Positions 1 through 9,647 of a stretch of 32,545 bases of DNA are shown here, in pieces. Location: positions 1 through 32,545 of the forward strand of contig CAJWAW010000007.1 in the NCBI GenBank assembly GCA_913020255.1, read 5' to 3'. Numbering within the stretch: position 1 is the stretch's first letter; each line of letters begins with the position of its first letter. Source of the stretch: an uncultured Fidelibacterota bacterium. Its GTDB lineage: Bacteria; Marinisomatota; Marinisomatia; SCGC-AAA003-L08; GCA-002707645. Position numbers and translations under genes: made by a program. A model generated the notes under the pieces. The model searched no databases. It was given only the letters and a program-made list of their open reading frames with translations, and was not told where the DNA came from.

Positions 1-1791
1 ATAGGTTGACCCACCAAGTGTAGGATTTATATTTCCAAGTAAAATAATAAGGTCACCTTCATTGGAAAAATTCATTGTCATATAATTATCAATATTATCT
101 AAACAACCTACCATACCTATCACTGGAGTAGGATAAACAGCACTTTCCACAGTTTCATTATAGAAACTTACATTTCCTCCAGTTACAGGGGTATCTAATA
201 TTCTGCACATATCACCTATTCCTAAAACTGCTTCTTTAAATTGCCAATAAATTTCGGGGTCTTGTGGATTTCCAAAATTCAAACAATTTGTAATTGCAAG
301 TGGCTTAGCACCTGAACAAACTACATTTCTAGCAGCTTCTGCTACGGCCATCATTGCTCCTTGCCTAGGATTAAGATATACATATCTACCATTGCAATCA
401 GTACTAATAGATAAAGCTTTATTAGTATCTTTGATTCTAACAACCGCTGAATCACCACCAGGACCAACAACTGTATTTGTTCTAACGGTTGAGTCATATT
501 GATCATAAACAAATGATTTAGATGTAATGTTAGGACATGAGAGTAGATCTAACAAACTTCTATTAAAATCATCAGTTAATTTAAAATTTTCAATGTTAAA
601 GCAATTTATATTATCAATGTACGATGGCTTTTTTGAAGGCATATCATATTGCGGTGCACCTCCACCAAGTACTAAATCATTAGTTGGTATATCAGCAACT
701 AGTTCTTCACTTTGAAATACTTCAAGACGCTTAGTATCTGTAACAACACCTACCTCCGTACAATTTAATTCCCATTTATTAAAAATCTCATTTAAGTCTT
801 TCTCAAATCCTTTTTTAATAACGACAAGCATTCTTTCTTGAGATTCTGATAGCATAATTTCGTATGAATTCATATTTTTCTCTCTTAACGGAACTAAATC
901 TAAATTAATTTTAATTCCGCTTTTTCCTTTAGCAGACATTTCTGAGCATGAGCATGTAATACCTGCAGCTCCCATATCTTGCATTCCAACAAGCCATTCT
1001 TTTCCAGCAAGTTCTAAGGATGCTTCCAATAAAAGCTTTTCAGTAAATGGGTCACCAACCTGAACATTAGACTTCTTGGACTCAGTCTCTTCTGTCAACT
1101 CTTCAGATGCAAACGTTGCTCCATGTATGCCATCTCTTCCTGTAGATGAACCAACAATAAATACAGGGTTTCCTAAACCTTCTGCGGTAGCACTAATCAA
1201 ATTTTTAGATTCCATAATACCAACCGTCATCGCGTTAACTAAAGGATTACCTGAATAACAATTTTCTATTACAACTTCTCCCCCAACTGTAGGTATACCT
1301 AAACAGTTTCCATAATCAGCAATTCCTTCAACAACTTGATCTAGTAAAAACTTATTTCTTGAGTTAGATAATGAACCAAATCTTAGGGAATTCATAGATG
1401 CTATTGGACGAGCTCCCATTGTAAATACATCTCTCATAATTCCACCAACTCCAGTAGCTGCACCTTCATAAGGTTCAACAGCAGATGGATGATTATGGGA
1501 TTCAATTTTAAAGGATGTTGCTAATCCATCTCCTAAATCTACTAAACCCGCATTTTCTTCACCAGCATCAACTAATAATTTTCCTCCTGATCTTGGTAAA
1601 GTTTTTATCATTTTTATAGAACTTTTATATGAACAATGCTCACTCCACATAACTGAAAAAATTCCCAATTCAACAAAAGTAGGCTCTCTATCTAAAATAT
1701 CTAAAATTTTAATATATTCATTATCACTTAAGCCATGTTCTTTAATCAATTGCTTGTTAATTTTTGGATATATAACCTTATCTTTAATCAT
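1..1791 (-). CDS. purL: Phosphoribosylformylglycinamidine synthase subunit PurL, 3' end missing
   Basis: PurL converts FGAR to FGAM using ATP and ammonia from glutamine in de novo purine synthesis. I read 597 codons from the ATG at 1791 with no stop before the window edge, so the C-terminal part is missing; small-type PurL is usually about 720-760 residues. Visible hallmarks are the N-terminal WSEHCSYKSS motif (around residues 49-58), then SHNHPSAVEPYEGAATGVGG and GGEVVIENCY, and later VGPGGDSAVV and TGGNVSFYNE, the duplicated AIR-synthase-like halves. The length and motif order suggest the small form that works with separate PurQ and PurS. An AAAGGAG sequence lies 12 bases before the start, inside the end of the tryptophanase gene, whose stop is 3 bases upstream. 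It is the most downstream gene visible in the xseA-to-purL run. Identity is very secure. Confidence 0.97.
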   Translation of the reverse strand, partial: MIKDKVIYPKINKQLIKEHGLSDNEYIKILDILDREPTFVELGIFSVMWSEHCSYKSSIKMIKTLPRSGGKLLVDAGEENAGLVDLGDGLATSFKIESHNHPSAVEPYEGAATGVGGIMRDVFTMGARPIASMNSLRFGSLSNSRNKFLLDQVVEGIADYGNCLGIPTVGGEVVIENCYSGNPLVNAMTVGIMESKNLISATAEGLGNPVFIVGSSTGRDGIHGATFASEELTEETESKKSNVQVGDPFTEKLLLEASLELAGKEWLVGMQDMGAAGITCSCSEMSAKGKSGIKINLDLVPLREKNMNSYEIMLSESQERMLVVIKKGFEKDLNEIFNKWELNCTEVGVVTDTKRLEVFQSEELVADIPTNDLVLGGGAPQYDMPSKKPSYIDNINCFNIENFKLTDDFNRSLLDLLSCPNITSKSFVYDQYDSTVRTNTVVGPGGDSAVVRIKDTNKALSISTDCNGRYVYLNPRQGAMMAVAEAARNVVCSGAKPLAITNCLNFGNPQDPEIYWQFKEAVLGIGDMCRILDTPVTGGNVSFYNETVESAVYPTPVIGMVGCLDNIDNYMTMNFSNEGDLIILLGNINPTLGGSTY

Positions 1792-1794
1792 ATA

Positions 1795-3168
1795 TTAATT
1801 TTTCTCCTTTAATTCAGCTGTAAAGTGCCTTAAAAATTTTGATTCTTTAGTTATAGTTAAACCATTTATCTTATTTTTATTTTTATAAACCTCTGAAATA
1901 ACTTCGATCGTATAATCAATATGACTTTGTGTATATGTCCTTCTTGGTAGAGCCAACCTAACTAATTCATAATCAGAAAAAAACTTTTTTCCTTTGTCAT
2001 CAATTCCCCCAAACATCAAACTTCCTATTTCAGAAGTTCTAATGCCACCAAATACATATAAAGCACAAGCAAGAGCTTGACCAGGATAATCTTCAGGATT
2101 TAAATGATCTAAAAATAATAATGCGTCTATATATACAGCATGACCTCCAACAGGCATAAGAATAGGTATATTGTTTTCTATTAATTTCTGTCCTAAATAA
2201 TTAATCGATTGAATTCGATAATTTAAATAATCTTGATCCATAGCCTCTTTTAAACCAATTGCTATAGCTTCCAGGTCTCTTCCTGCAAGACCACCGTAAG
2301 TAGTAAATCCTTCTGTTAGTATTAATAAGCTTTTATTCTTTTCTGCAACTTTCTCATCATTAGTGCAAAGAAAACCACCAATATTTACTATCCCATCTTT
2401 TTTAGCGCTCATTGTACATCCATCAGCATATGAAAATATTTCTTTAACTATCTCTTCAATAGAAAATTTACTATAGCCTTTCTCTCGTTGTTGTATAAAA
2501 TAAGCATTTTCTGCAAATCTACATGCATCGATATATAAAGGGATATTATATTTATCAGCTAATTTTCTAAGATCTTTAATATTTCTCATTGATACAGGTT
2601 GACCACCTCCTGAATTATTTGTTAAAGTCAGCATAAGAATTGGTACTTTAGATATATCTGTATTTTTTAAAAATAACGATAATTTTTCAATACATATATT
2701 GCCTTTAAAATCATCAATATATTGAGTATCTTTAAATTTATCAGGAATAAAATCTATAGGATTAGCATTTTGAGATAATATATTTGCTCTTGTTGTATCA
2801 AAATGTGTGTTATTAGGTATTATATCATCAGGTTTACATAATGTACTAAATAAAATACGTTCAGCAGCTCTACCTTGGTGAGTAGGCAAAATATATTTAA
2901 AACCAAAAATTTCTTGGATAGTTTTTTTAAAAAATAAATAACTATTACTTCCAGCATAAGATTCATCACCATTCATAATCCCAGACCATTGCTTGCTACT
3001 CATAGCACCAGTACCAGAGTCAGTTAGTAAATCAATTATTACATCATTAGATCTCAATTGGAATAAATTATAGTTTGCATTTTCAATTAGAAGTCTTCTA
3101 TCCTTTATTGTATTAAGTTTAATTGGTTCAACAGATTTAATTTTGAAAGGCTCTATAATAGTTTTCAT
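1795..3168 (-). CDS. tnaA: Tryptophanase (tryptophan indole-lyase)
   Basis: This PLP-dependent beta-eliminating lyase cleaves tryptophan to indole, pyruvate and ammonia. The 457-residue length is normal for the tryptophanase/tyrosine phenol-lyase family. The PLP lysine is in MSAKKD (K257). Family positions separating the two activities favour tryptophanase: Asp124 in HFDTTR where phenol-lyase has Thr124, Ile381 in the IRTSEIGS stretch where phenol-lyase has Arg381, and His448 in LRHFTA where phenol-lyase has Phe448. Those equivalences come from my memory of the Citrobacter and Proteus enzymes. The ATG overlaps the stop of the AbrB/B3-like gene as ATGA, so translation is probably coupled and there is no space for a tnaC-type leader. 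A strand-specific Shine-Dalgarno is not evident. Tryptophanase is unusual in a compact, apparently streamlined genome. Tyrosine phenol-lyase is the main alternative and is less likely. Confidence 0.9.
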   Translation of the reverse strand: MKTIIEPFKIKSVEPIKLNTIKDRRLLIENANYNLFQLRSNDVIIDLLTDSGTGAMSSKQWSGIMNGDESYAGSNSYLFFKKTIQEIFGFKYILPTHQGRAAERILFSTLCKPDDIIPNNTHFDTTRANILSQNANPIDFIPDKFKDTQYIDDFKGNICIEKLSLFLKNTDISKVPILMLTLTNNSGGGQPVSMRNIKDLRKLADKYNIPLYIDACRFAENAYFIQQREKGYSKFSIEEIVKEIFSYADGCTMSAKKDGIVNIGGFLCTNDEKVAEKNKSLLILTEGFTTYGGLAGRDLEAIAIGLKEAMDQDYLNYRIQSINYLGQKLIENNIPILMPVGGHAVYIDALLFLDHLNPEDYPGQALACALYVFGGIRTSEIGSLMFGGIDDKGKKFFSDYELVRLALPRRTYTQSHIDYTIEVISEVYKNKNKINGLTITKESKFLRHFTAELKEKN

Positions 3169-3635
3169 AAATTGACTTTAGAATATATCATTTCATACAA
3201 ATGAGTTTCTTCTTTAATTAGCTTTATTTTAAGGCAATCTTTTGGCATAACTGGACCGTTTGTAGCAAACCATTGCCTTAAACCTTTAGTAAAGTACCCA
3301 TTAGAAGTAATGTGTGTTCTAATATTACCTACGTTAGTAATGAGTAAAAAATCTTTACTCATTTTAGGAAAAAAAAATCTATACTCTTGGGGGACATAAA
3401 TCCTGTTATACATATTCATGGTATGAACGTCATGTTTTATTGGAAATGTTATTTCATCAACATCCTCAGGATGTATATCCCATATTTCAAATTGCTCTTC
3501 GAATTTATCATTATTATATATAGATATATTTAGGTCTTGACCATTTTCAATTTTTAGTTGTTTTGCGACAATATCTGGAATCTTAGCATAATAATGATTT
3601 TTAATTTTTGATATATTAACTCTAATTTTCTTCAT
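3165..3635 (-). CDS. Small AbrB-like / B3-like putative DNA-binding protein
   Basis: A 156-residue protein. Residues 1-39 (KKIRVNISKIKNHYYAKIP, then an IENGQ-type turn) look like an AbrB/MazE/SpoVT swapped-hairpin DNA-binding domain. Residues about 74-152 contain RIYVPQEYRFFFP, a TNVG-IRTHITSNGYF segment and LRQWFATNG, which to me resembles the B3-type DNA-binding fold seen in some restriction-enzyme recognition domains; this second call is weaker. No toxin partner or nuclease is adjacent, so an antitoxin role is not supported. The start overlaps the parC stop by one base (TAATG) and its stop overlaps the tnaA start (ATGA), placing it in one translational chain. A transcriptional regulator, possibly of the downstream tnaA, or a nucleoid-associated protein, is a guess from context. 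Confidence 0.6.
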   Translation of the reverse strand: MKKIRVNISKIKNHYYAKIPDIVAKQLKIENGQDLNISIYNNDKFEEQFEIWDIHPEDVDEITFPIKHDVHTMNMYNRIYVPQEYRFFFPKMSKDFLLITNVGNIRTHITSNGYFTKGLRQWFATNGPVMPKDCLKIKLIKEETHLYEMIYSKVNL

Positions 3636-6157
3636 TAAAACAATGTAAGCTCTTCATTTTTTTTAGATGTTTCAGTGCTATTATCATCAATAGACTCGAA
3701 TTTAAATCCACTCATTCTTAATTTAGAATCTATTATTTTACCAATAGCTTTATAGCCTTTTATTTCTATAAAATTATTAACTGATATACTTTTTGACTTC
3801 TTATCACCATTTTTTAAACGATAATTATAATTTAAATTTAATAAAGGTTCATTAGAAATCAATATATACTTTGAACCCCAATTTTCAGTTATTAATATAA
3901 CTCTATTACCCGTTAATGATGTTTCTATTTTAAATCTTTTTATGTAAAAGTTCTTATTTTTACCATCTTTATATATTAATGAATATATTTTATCTAAATT
4001 TAATTTTTCAATAAGCACAATATCATTCATTTTATACCTATTTGCCATGTCGTATGAGGTCAATTCGTAAGAACCATCATTAAAAAAAACAATGATCTTG
4101 TCATCAGCATTAAAACTACCTAAATATAAACCTCTATTTTCAATATTTAATCGTCCTATATTATCATCAACCCAAATTTTACGACCGCCCAATGTTGATT
4201 CACCAATAGATTTTCTTACCACTTTTCTAATTGAATACTTAGAAATTATATTTCCTTTAGATGATCTATTTTTTATAGCCAAATCATTGAAATTATAATT
4301 AAAGGATTTATTTCTTGCTGAAACTCTACTATCTAAAAATATATTTATTATTTCAGATTCACTATTTGGATTAGCTGTAAGGTATAAAATTTTGCTATTT
4401 TCTGATCCCTGGGTTATATCATATAATTTATCACGAACAACTGATGTAACTGAAAATCTTTTTACATATGAATTTCGAGACTTACCATCTTTATATACAA
4501 CATTATATATCATATGATCATCATTTTTCTTCCAAACATGTAAATTAATTATATTTTTACCTATGTATTTTTTATCATCAACCTTAGTAATCAAATATTG
4601 ACCATCTTCTAAGAATACAATAATATCATCAATATCTGAACATTTAGATATAAAATCAGCTGACTTTAATTTAGTACCTATGAACCCTTCTTTAAAATTT
4701 GCATATAATTTTTTGTTGGCTACAACCACACTAGAAGCAGATATGGAATCAAATTCCTGTATAACTGTTTTACGCTCTTTATTAGCACCGTATTTATTTA
4801 ATAAATGTTCAAAATACCTTATCGAATATTCAATAATATGATCAATATCATTTTTAACTTCTTCAATTTCAGAATCTATAATCTTTAACATTTCAGCTTG
4901 CTTATTACTATCATATTTAGTAATACGTTTAATTTTTATCTCAATTAAATTAACAATATCATCATTAGTAATATTCTTTATTAATTTATTATCGAAAGGA
5001 GCTAATCTTTTAGAAATTGTATCGATAATTGAATCCCAGGTAATACAATCCTCTATATCTCTGTAAATTTTATTTTCAATGAATATTTGTTCCAACATAG
5101 TTCTATGCCATTTCTCATATAATCTTTCTAATCTAAACTGAAGTTCTTTTTTTAATAAATCAACAGTATTTTGGGTAGAGACTTTTAGTAATTCATTGAC
5201 ATCTAAAAAAACTGGCTTATCATTATAAATAACACAGCAGTTTGGTGATATTGAAATTTCACAATTAGTAAAAGTATAAAGTGCATCAATTGTGACATTA
5301 GGCGAAACACCTTTAATTAAATGAATGAGAATTTCAACGTTTTCAGCAGTATTATCTTCAACATTTTTAATTTTAATTTTACCTACATTATTTGCTTTCA
5401 CAATGCTATCAATTAAGCTTGTAGTCGTTATACTATAAGGAAGATCAGATATTTTCAAAGTTTGTTTATCAATAATATCAATATTACACCTGATCCTTAA
5501 TTTCCCACCTTTTTTACCCTTATTATATTGTTTAACATCAAGAATACCACCAGTTTGAAAATCAGGAAAAATTTTAAATGGTTTATTTTTAAGAATTAAA
5601 ATAGAAGACTTGATCAATTCAATGAAATTATGTGGTAAAATTTTTGTTGATAAACCCACAGCTATTCCATCTGCTCCCTGCGCAAGAAGCATTGGGAATT
5701 TAAGAGGTAATGATATAGGTTCATTTTTTCGACCATCATAAGATAATTGAAACTCGGTAATATTCTTATTAAATGAAACCTCTAATGCAAATTCTGATAG
5801 CCTTGCTTCTATATATCTAGGTGCAGCAGACCTGTCACCTGTTCTTATATCTCCCCAATTACCTTGAGTATCAATCAATAAATTTTTTTGTCCTAAATGA
5901 ACTAAAGCATCACCAATTGCTTGATCACCATGAGGATGATACTGCATAGTGTTACCAATAATATTTGCAACTTTATGATATTTAGAATCATGCATATTTT
6001 TCATTGCATGTAATATTCTTCTCTGAACAGGTTTTAAACCATCGTATATTTTTGGAATTGCTCTTTCTAATATAACATAAGATGCATATTCTAAAAACCA
6101 ATCTTCATACATACTAGATATATTTCTATTTGATTTAAAATCTTGTATTTTATCCAT
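3635..6157 (-). CDS. parC: DNA topoisomerase IV subunit A (Bacteroidota-type ParC)
   Basis: Breakage-reunion subunit of a type IIA topoisomerase that decatenates chromosomes, paired with ParE upstream. The 840-residue protein has the N-terminal domain with LKPVQRRILHAM (41-52), HPHGDQAIGDALV (74-86) and the catalytic tyrosine Y115 in APRYIEARL. The residue aligned with GyrA Ser83 appears to be Gln79. The C-terminal half is a beta-pinwheel: a YKDGK...Y(V/I)KRF motif occurs at about 555-567 and again at 729-741. There is no canonical QRRGGRG gyrase box, so topoisomerase IV fits better than gyrase A. The overall layout and the YKDGK...YVKRF...VTS blade are those I recall from Bacteroidota ParC. 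The start overlaps the parE stop by one base. The tail ends in a polar, Ser/Glu-rich segment. Confidence 0.93.
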   Translation of the reverse strand: MDKIQDFKSNRNISSMYEDWFLEYASYVILERAIPKIYDGLKPVQRRILHAMKNMHDSKYHKVANIIGNTMQYHPHGDQAIGDALVHLGQKNLLIDTQGNWGDIRTGDRSAAPRYIEARLSEFALEVSFNKNITEFQLSYDGRKNEPISLPLKFPMLLAQGADGIAVGLSTKILPHNFIELIKSSILILKNKPFKIFPDFQTGGILDVKQYNKGKKGGKLRIRCNIDIIDKQTLKISDLPYSITTTSLIDSIVKANNVGKIKIKNVEDNTAENVEILIHLIKGVSPNVTIDALYTFTNCEISISPNCCVIYNDKPVFLDVNELLKVSTQNTVDLLKKELQFRLERLYEKWHRTMLEQIFIENKIYRDIEDCITWDSIIDTISKRLAPFDNKLIKNITNDDIVNLIEIKIKRITKYDSNKQAEMLKIIDSEIEEVKNDIDHIIEYSIRYFEHLLNKYGANKERKTVIQEFDSISASSVVVANKKLYANFKEGFIGTKLKSADFISKCSDIDDIIVFLEDGQYLITKVDDKKYIGKNIINLHVWKKNDDHMIYNVVYKDGKSRNSYVKRFSVTSVVRDKLYDITQGSENSKILYLTANPNSESEIINIFLDSRVSARNKSFNYNFNDLAIKNRSSKGNIISKYSIRKVVRKSIGESTLGGRKIWVDDNIGRLNIENRGLYLGSFNADDKIIVFFNDGSYELTSYDMANRYKMNDIVLIEKLNLDKIYSLIYKDGKNKNFYIKRFKIETSLTGNRVILITENWGSKYILISNEPLLNLNYNYRLKNGDKKSKSISVNNFIEIKGYKAIGKIIDSKLRMSGFKFESIDDNSTETSKKNEELTLF

Positions 6158-8010
6158 TACAATGTATCTTCAAGCTTTAAATTATCAATAATAAACCTCT
6201 GTCTATCTTGCGTGTTTTTGCCCATATAATATGACAATACATCATGAATTGAAGTATTTCCTTTGTAAATAACTGGCTCAAGCTTTATATTTTTATTTAT
6301 AAAATTCTTAAACTCACTAGGAGAAATTTCTCCTAAACCTTTAAATCGTGTTATTTCATAATTTTTGCCCAATTCATCAATAGCTTTATTTTTTTCAAAA
6401 TCATTGTATGCATAAATAGTTTTTTTATTATTTCTTACTCTAAACAATGGAGTTTTTAAAATAAACAAATGACCATTTCTAACTAATTTTGGGTAAAATT
6501 GCAAAAAGAATGTCAGCAATAATAATCTAATATGCATACCATCAACATCTGCATCAGTAGCAATTATAATTTGATTATATCTTAAATTATCTAATCCATC
6601 CTCAATATTTAACGCATGCTGTAATAAATTAAATTCTTCATTTTCATAAACAATTTTTTTTGTCAAACCAAAAGAGTTTAAAGGCTTACCTCTTAAGCTG
6701 AAAACAGCTTGATTTTGTACATTTCTTGATTTTGTAATAGATCCGCTAGCTGAATCTCCCTCAGTTATAAAAATTGATGTACTTAATTTTTGTTCATCAT
6801 TAATTTTATGATCATTATAATGTAGTTTACAATCTCTCAATTTTTTATTATGCAAATTAGCAGTTTTTGCTCTTTGATTGGCTATTTTTTTAATTCCTGC
6901 TAGGTCTTTCCTTTCTTTTTCAGATAAAAGTATTCGTTTTAATAGTAAATCAGCTGTATCAGGATTTTTATGTAAATAGTCATCCAAATTATTCTTAATA
7001 AATTCATTTATAAAGACCCTTACTGTCAAGCCTTTATCGTTCATATCAGTAGAGCCTAATCTAGTTTTTGTTTGAGATTCAAAAATAGGATTTTGTATTC
7101 TCAAGCTAATTGTAGCAATAATTGAAGCCCTTATATCAGATGCATCAAAATCTTTTTTATAATAATCCCTAACTGTTCGAACTATTGCTTCTCGAAATGC
7201 AGCTAAATGTGTTCCACCATGACTTGTATTTTGACCATTGACAAAAGAATAATATTCTTCACCATATTGAAAACCATGCGTTATGGCAACTTCAATATCG
7301 TCACCTTTCAAATGAATTATAGGGTATGAAACCTTTTGATTTTCTGTATTTTTCAACAATAAATCTTTCAAACCTTCTTTTGAGGTGAATTTTTTATCAT
7401 TGTAGTTAATTACTAATCCCGAATTCAGGTAAACGTAATATAAAATTTGGTTTTCAACATACTCATCGATAAATCTATATTTATTAAAAATATCATTATC
7501 TGGAATAAATCTTACTCTCGTCCCATTTCTAATGCTTTTACCTGTTATATTTTCTTCGTTAATTTTAATACCCTTAGAGAAAGTTAATTTAACACCTTTA
7601 TTATCACGGAAAGATTGAATGTCAAATTCATCTGATAATGCATTAACAGCTTTTGTACCAACACCATTTAAACCAACAGACTTCTTAAAAGCACTAGAGT
7701 CATACTTGCCTCCAGTATTGATTTTTGAAACACAATCCTCAACTTTTTTCAAAGGGATTCCTCTACCATAATCCCTAACAATAACTGAATTGTCATTAAC
7801 TTTAATATCAATACGTTTACCAAAACCCATTACATATTCATCAATTGAATTATCAACAATTTCTTTTAATAATATATATATACCATCATCGATTGAAGAA
7901 CCATCACCAAGCTTACCTATATACATACCTGGCCTTAAACGAATGTGTTCTTTCCAATCAAGTGATTTTATTGAATCTTCATTATAATTATTTTGATTAT
8001 TATTTTTCAT
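6157..8010 (-). CDS. parE: DNA topoisomerase IV subunit B (ParE)
   Basis: ATPase subunit of topoisomerase IV, acting with the ParC encoded immediately downstream. The 617-residue length matches short ParE without the large insert of some GyrB proteins. The GHKL ATPase domain shows EIVDNSIDE (50-58, with E50 as expected general base and N54 for Mg-ATP), DYGRGIP (80-86) and [14 protein letters not shown] (113-126). The transducer domain has QTKTRLG (313-319). The TOPRIM domain has EGDSASG (417-423) and DADVDGMHI (486-494), followed by RFKGLGE (555-561) and the C-terminal MGKNTQDRQ. The ATG overlaps the stop of the DUF885-like gene as ATGA. Assignment as ParE rather than GyrB rests on length and on the paired ParC. 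Confidence 0.94.
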   Translation of the reverse strand: MKNNNQNNYNEDSIKSLDWKEHIRLRPGMYIGKLGDGSSIDDGIYILLKEIVDNSIDEYVMGFGKRIDIKVNDNSVIVRDYGRGIPLKKVEDCVSKINTGGKYDSSAFKKSVGLNGVGTKAVNALSDEFDIQSFRDNKGVKLTFSKGIKINEENITGKSIRNGTRVRFIPDNDIFNKYRFIDEYVENQILYYVYLNSGLVINYNDKKFTSKEGLKDLLLKNTENQKVSYPIIHLKGDDIEVAITHGFQYGEEYYSFVNGQNTSHGGTHLAAFREAIVRTVRDYYKKDFDASDIRASIIATISLRIQNPIFESQTKTRLGSTDMNDKGLTVRVFINEFIKNNLDDYLHKNPDTADLLLKRILLSEKERKDLAGIKKIANQRAKTANLHNKKLRDCKLHYNDHKINDEQKLSTSIFITEGDSASGSITKSRNVQNQAVFSLRGKPLNSFGLTKKIVYENEEFNLLQHALNIEDGLDNLRYNQIIIATDADVDGMHIRLLLLTFFLQFYPKLVRNGHLFILKTPLFRVRNNKKTIYAYNDFEKNKAIDELGKNYEITRFKGLGEISPSEFKNFINKNIKLEPVIYKGNTSIHDVLSYYMGKNTQDRQRFIIDNLKLEDTL

Positions 8011-9647
8011 CTGTGCATAAAAAAAGGAATATATCCTTGCTTAATTATTTTATCTAAAAATTCACCGAAATCATATCTATTATCAATAATGCAATATTGA
8101 TCATATAAATTAACTAAGTGTAAATAAATAACATATTCTACTAAATAAATTCTATCAATCTTATTTATTTCATTAAAAATAATTTTGGATTCAGATAGAT
8201 TTGCAAATCCATTGTCAACTAAAAAATCAATAATTTGATCTTCTGATTTTTTATTATAAAAATATTCATGTTGTACTAGTATTTTTAAATGTGTTTGCAA
8301 CAAATTAATATAAAAATAAAGCTTAAATAATTCATCTTCGCCACTAAATTGATCAATCAGCGCATAATTAATCATATTTGATAATGCTAAATTATAATAA
8401 TCCTCCTTTATAAGTCTAATATTATTATCATTACTTAAAATAGATTTTGATATATTTAAATGCGGAATAATGTTAGTGAATATATATTGATGTAAAGAGT
8501 ACTTATTAAAATAAATATTTTTATAATTTGTATCTATAATACAGTCATTAAAATTAATATCAACAAACGAATTCATAATATTATAGTCAGATGAGTTAGT
8601 AAAGAAAATATTTTTATCTATAAAGTAATTTTTTGAATCTAATGAAACTATATAATTATTAATTTTATCATATTGATATTTAATTGAGTTTACTAAATTT
8701 GATTTTTGAATATTATTATTTCTAAAATTTTTATTTATAACATAATTAATTACATCAACTGTGTCTTGCTTATCAACCCAAACAGGCTCATCATTTTCGG
8801 CAAGATAAAAATCTAATGATTGACTAAAAATATCTACTTTAATATTTTCGATGTTATTAATAACAAATTCTATAATAGAGTCAAAAGAATAGCCACTACC
8901 TTTTAAATAGTTATCAATGTAGAACCTGTAAATATCATCATTGAAGATCTTCAGATTTAAATTAGTATCAATGTAATCAATTTCATAATTAATATGATTT
9001 CTATAAAGAAAAAATTGTTTTTTTGTATTAATCAATAAATCATTTAACTCTTCATAGAGGACAATATTAATATTTAAAAGACTTGGTATTTGATCTATAA
9101 ATTCTACTAATATATCTATTTTATTATTTAAACCATCTAAATCATTTTTATAAAGTTCTTTGTTATTATTAATCAAAACAGATATAAAGTTATTAAGATA
9201 AAAAAGTTGCTTTTTTAAAATTGCTATTTTTTCAAATTGCTGTAAGTCAGGATTATAAAAAATATTAATTAATAACTTATAAATTTCATCAAGTGGATTT
9301 CTATCAATTGATTTATGCTTATTAAGATTACTATAATTAAATATTTTTTTTTCTATATCATTAAAAATAATCTGATAATCTAATTTTAAATTATCATTTA
9401 ATTGTCTATAAGAAATTTGACTTAATTCTAAATCAAAATTTTTCAAATCAAATATGTGTTCATCAATAATTTTATTATTTTTCTTACTAAATTGATTTTC
9501 AAAATAGTAAGTATCTGTTAACAAATTATGCTTTTTATACCATTTATAATATGCATCCTTCAATGAATCAAAACTTTCATTATTAGAAGAATTGCAACTA
9601 ATTAATAAAAGAAATATTAAAAATATATATTTTTTTATAGACATCAT
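8007..9647 (-). CDS. Putative lipoprotein with a degenerate DUF885 fold
   Basis: A 546-residue protein with an N-terminal hydrophobic stretch ending in LLLISC, a good lipobox with Cys18, so it is probably a membrane-anchored lipoprotein. It is rich in Asn, Ile and Lys. The architecture recalls DUF885 proteins: the opening [10 protein letters not shown] block, a helical middle with [15 protein letters not shown], and the C-terminal [20 protein letters not shown] and [14 protein letters not shown] blocks. The HExxPGHH-like metal motif expected in active family members is not there; the corresponding region near residues 383-398 reads [14 protein letters not shown]. It may therefore be catalytically inactive. 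I start it at the ATG at 9647, which overlaps the nadK stop as ATGA; the longer reading starts at TTG (9656). The family link is by eye and moderately sure; the function is unknown. Confidence 0.6.
   Translation of the reverse strand: MMSIKKYIFLIFLLLISCNSSNNESFDSLKDAYYKWYKKHNLLTDTYYFENQFSKKNNKIIDEHIFDLKNFDLELSQISYRQLNDNLKLDYQIIFNDIEKKIFNYSNLNKHKSIDRNPLDEIYKLLINIFYNPDLQQFEKIAILKKQLFYLNNFISVLINNNKELYKNDLDGLNNKIDILVEFIDQIPSLLNINIVLYEELNDLLINTKKQFFLYRNHINYEIDYIDTNLNLKIFNDDIYRFYIDNYLKGSGYSFDSIIEFVINNIENIKVDIFSQSLDFYLAENDEPVWVDKQDTVDVINYVINKNFRNNNIQKSNLVNSIKYQYDKINNYIVSLDSKNYFIDKNIFFTNSSDYNIMNSFVDINFNDCIIDTNYKNIYFNKYSLHQYIFTNIIPHLNISKSILSNDNNIRLIKEDYYNLALSNMINYALIDQFSGEDELFKLYFYINLLQTHLKILVQHEYFYNKKSEDQIIDFLVDNGFANLSESKIIFNEINKIDRIYLVEYVIYLHLVNLYDQYCIIDNRYDFGEFLDKIIKQGYIPFFMHR

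Noticed and set aside
1076..1258. Plus-strand open reading frame within purL
   Set aside because: It lies opposite a continuous, well-conserved purL reading frame; the plus-strand translation has no recognisable motif. All plus-strand frames of this kind look like shadows of real minus-strand genes.
3165..3635. AbrB-like protein as an antitoxin
   Set aside because: No toxin-like gene is adjacent; the flanking genes are parC and tryptophanase, both recognisable.
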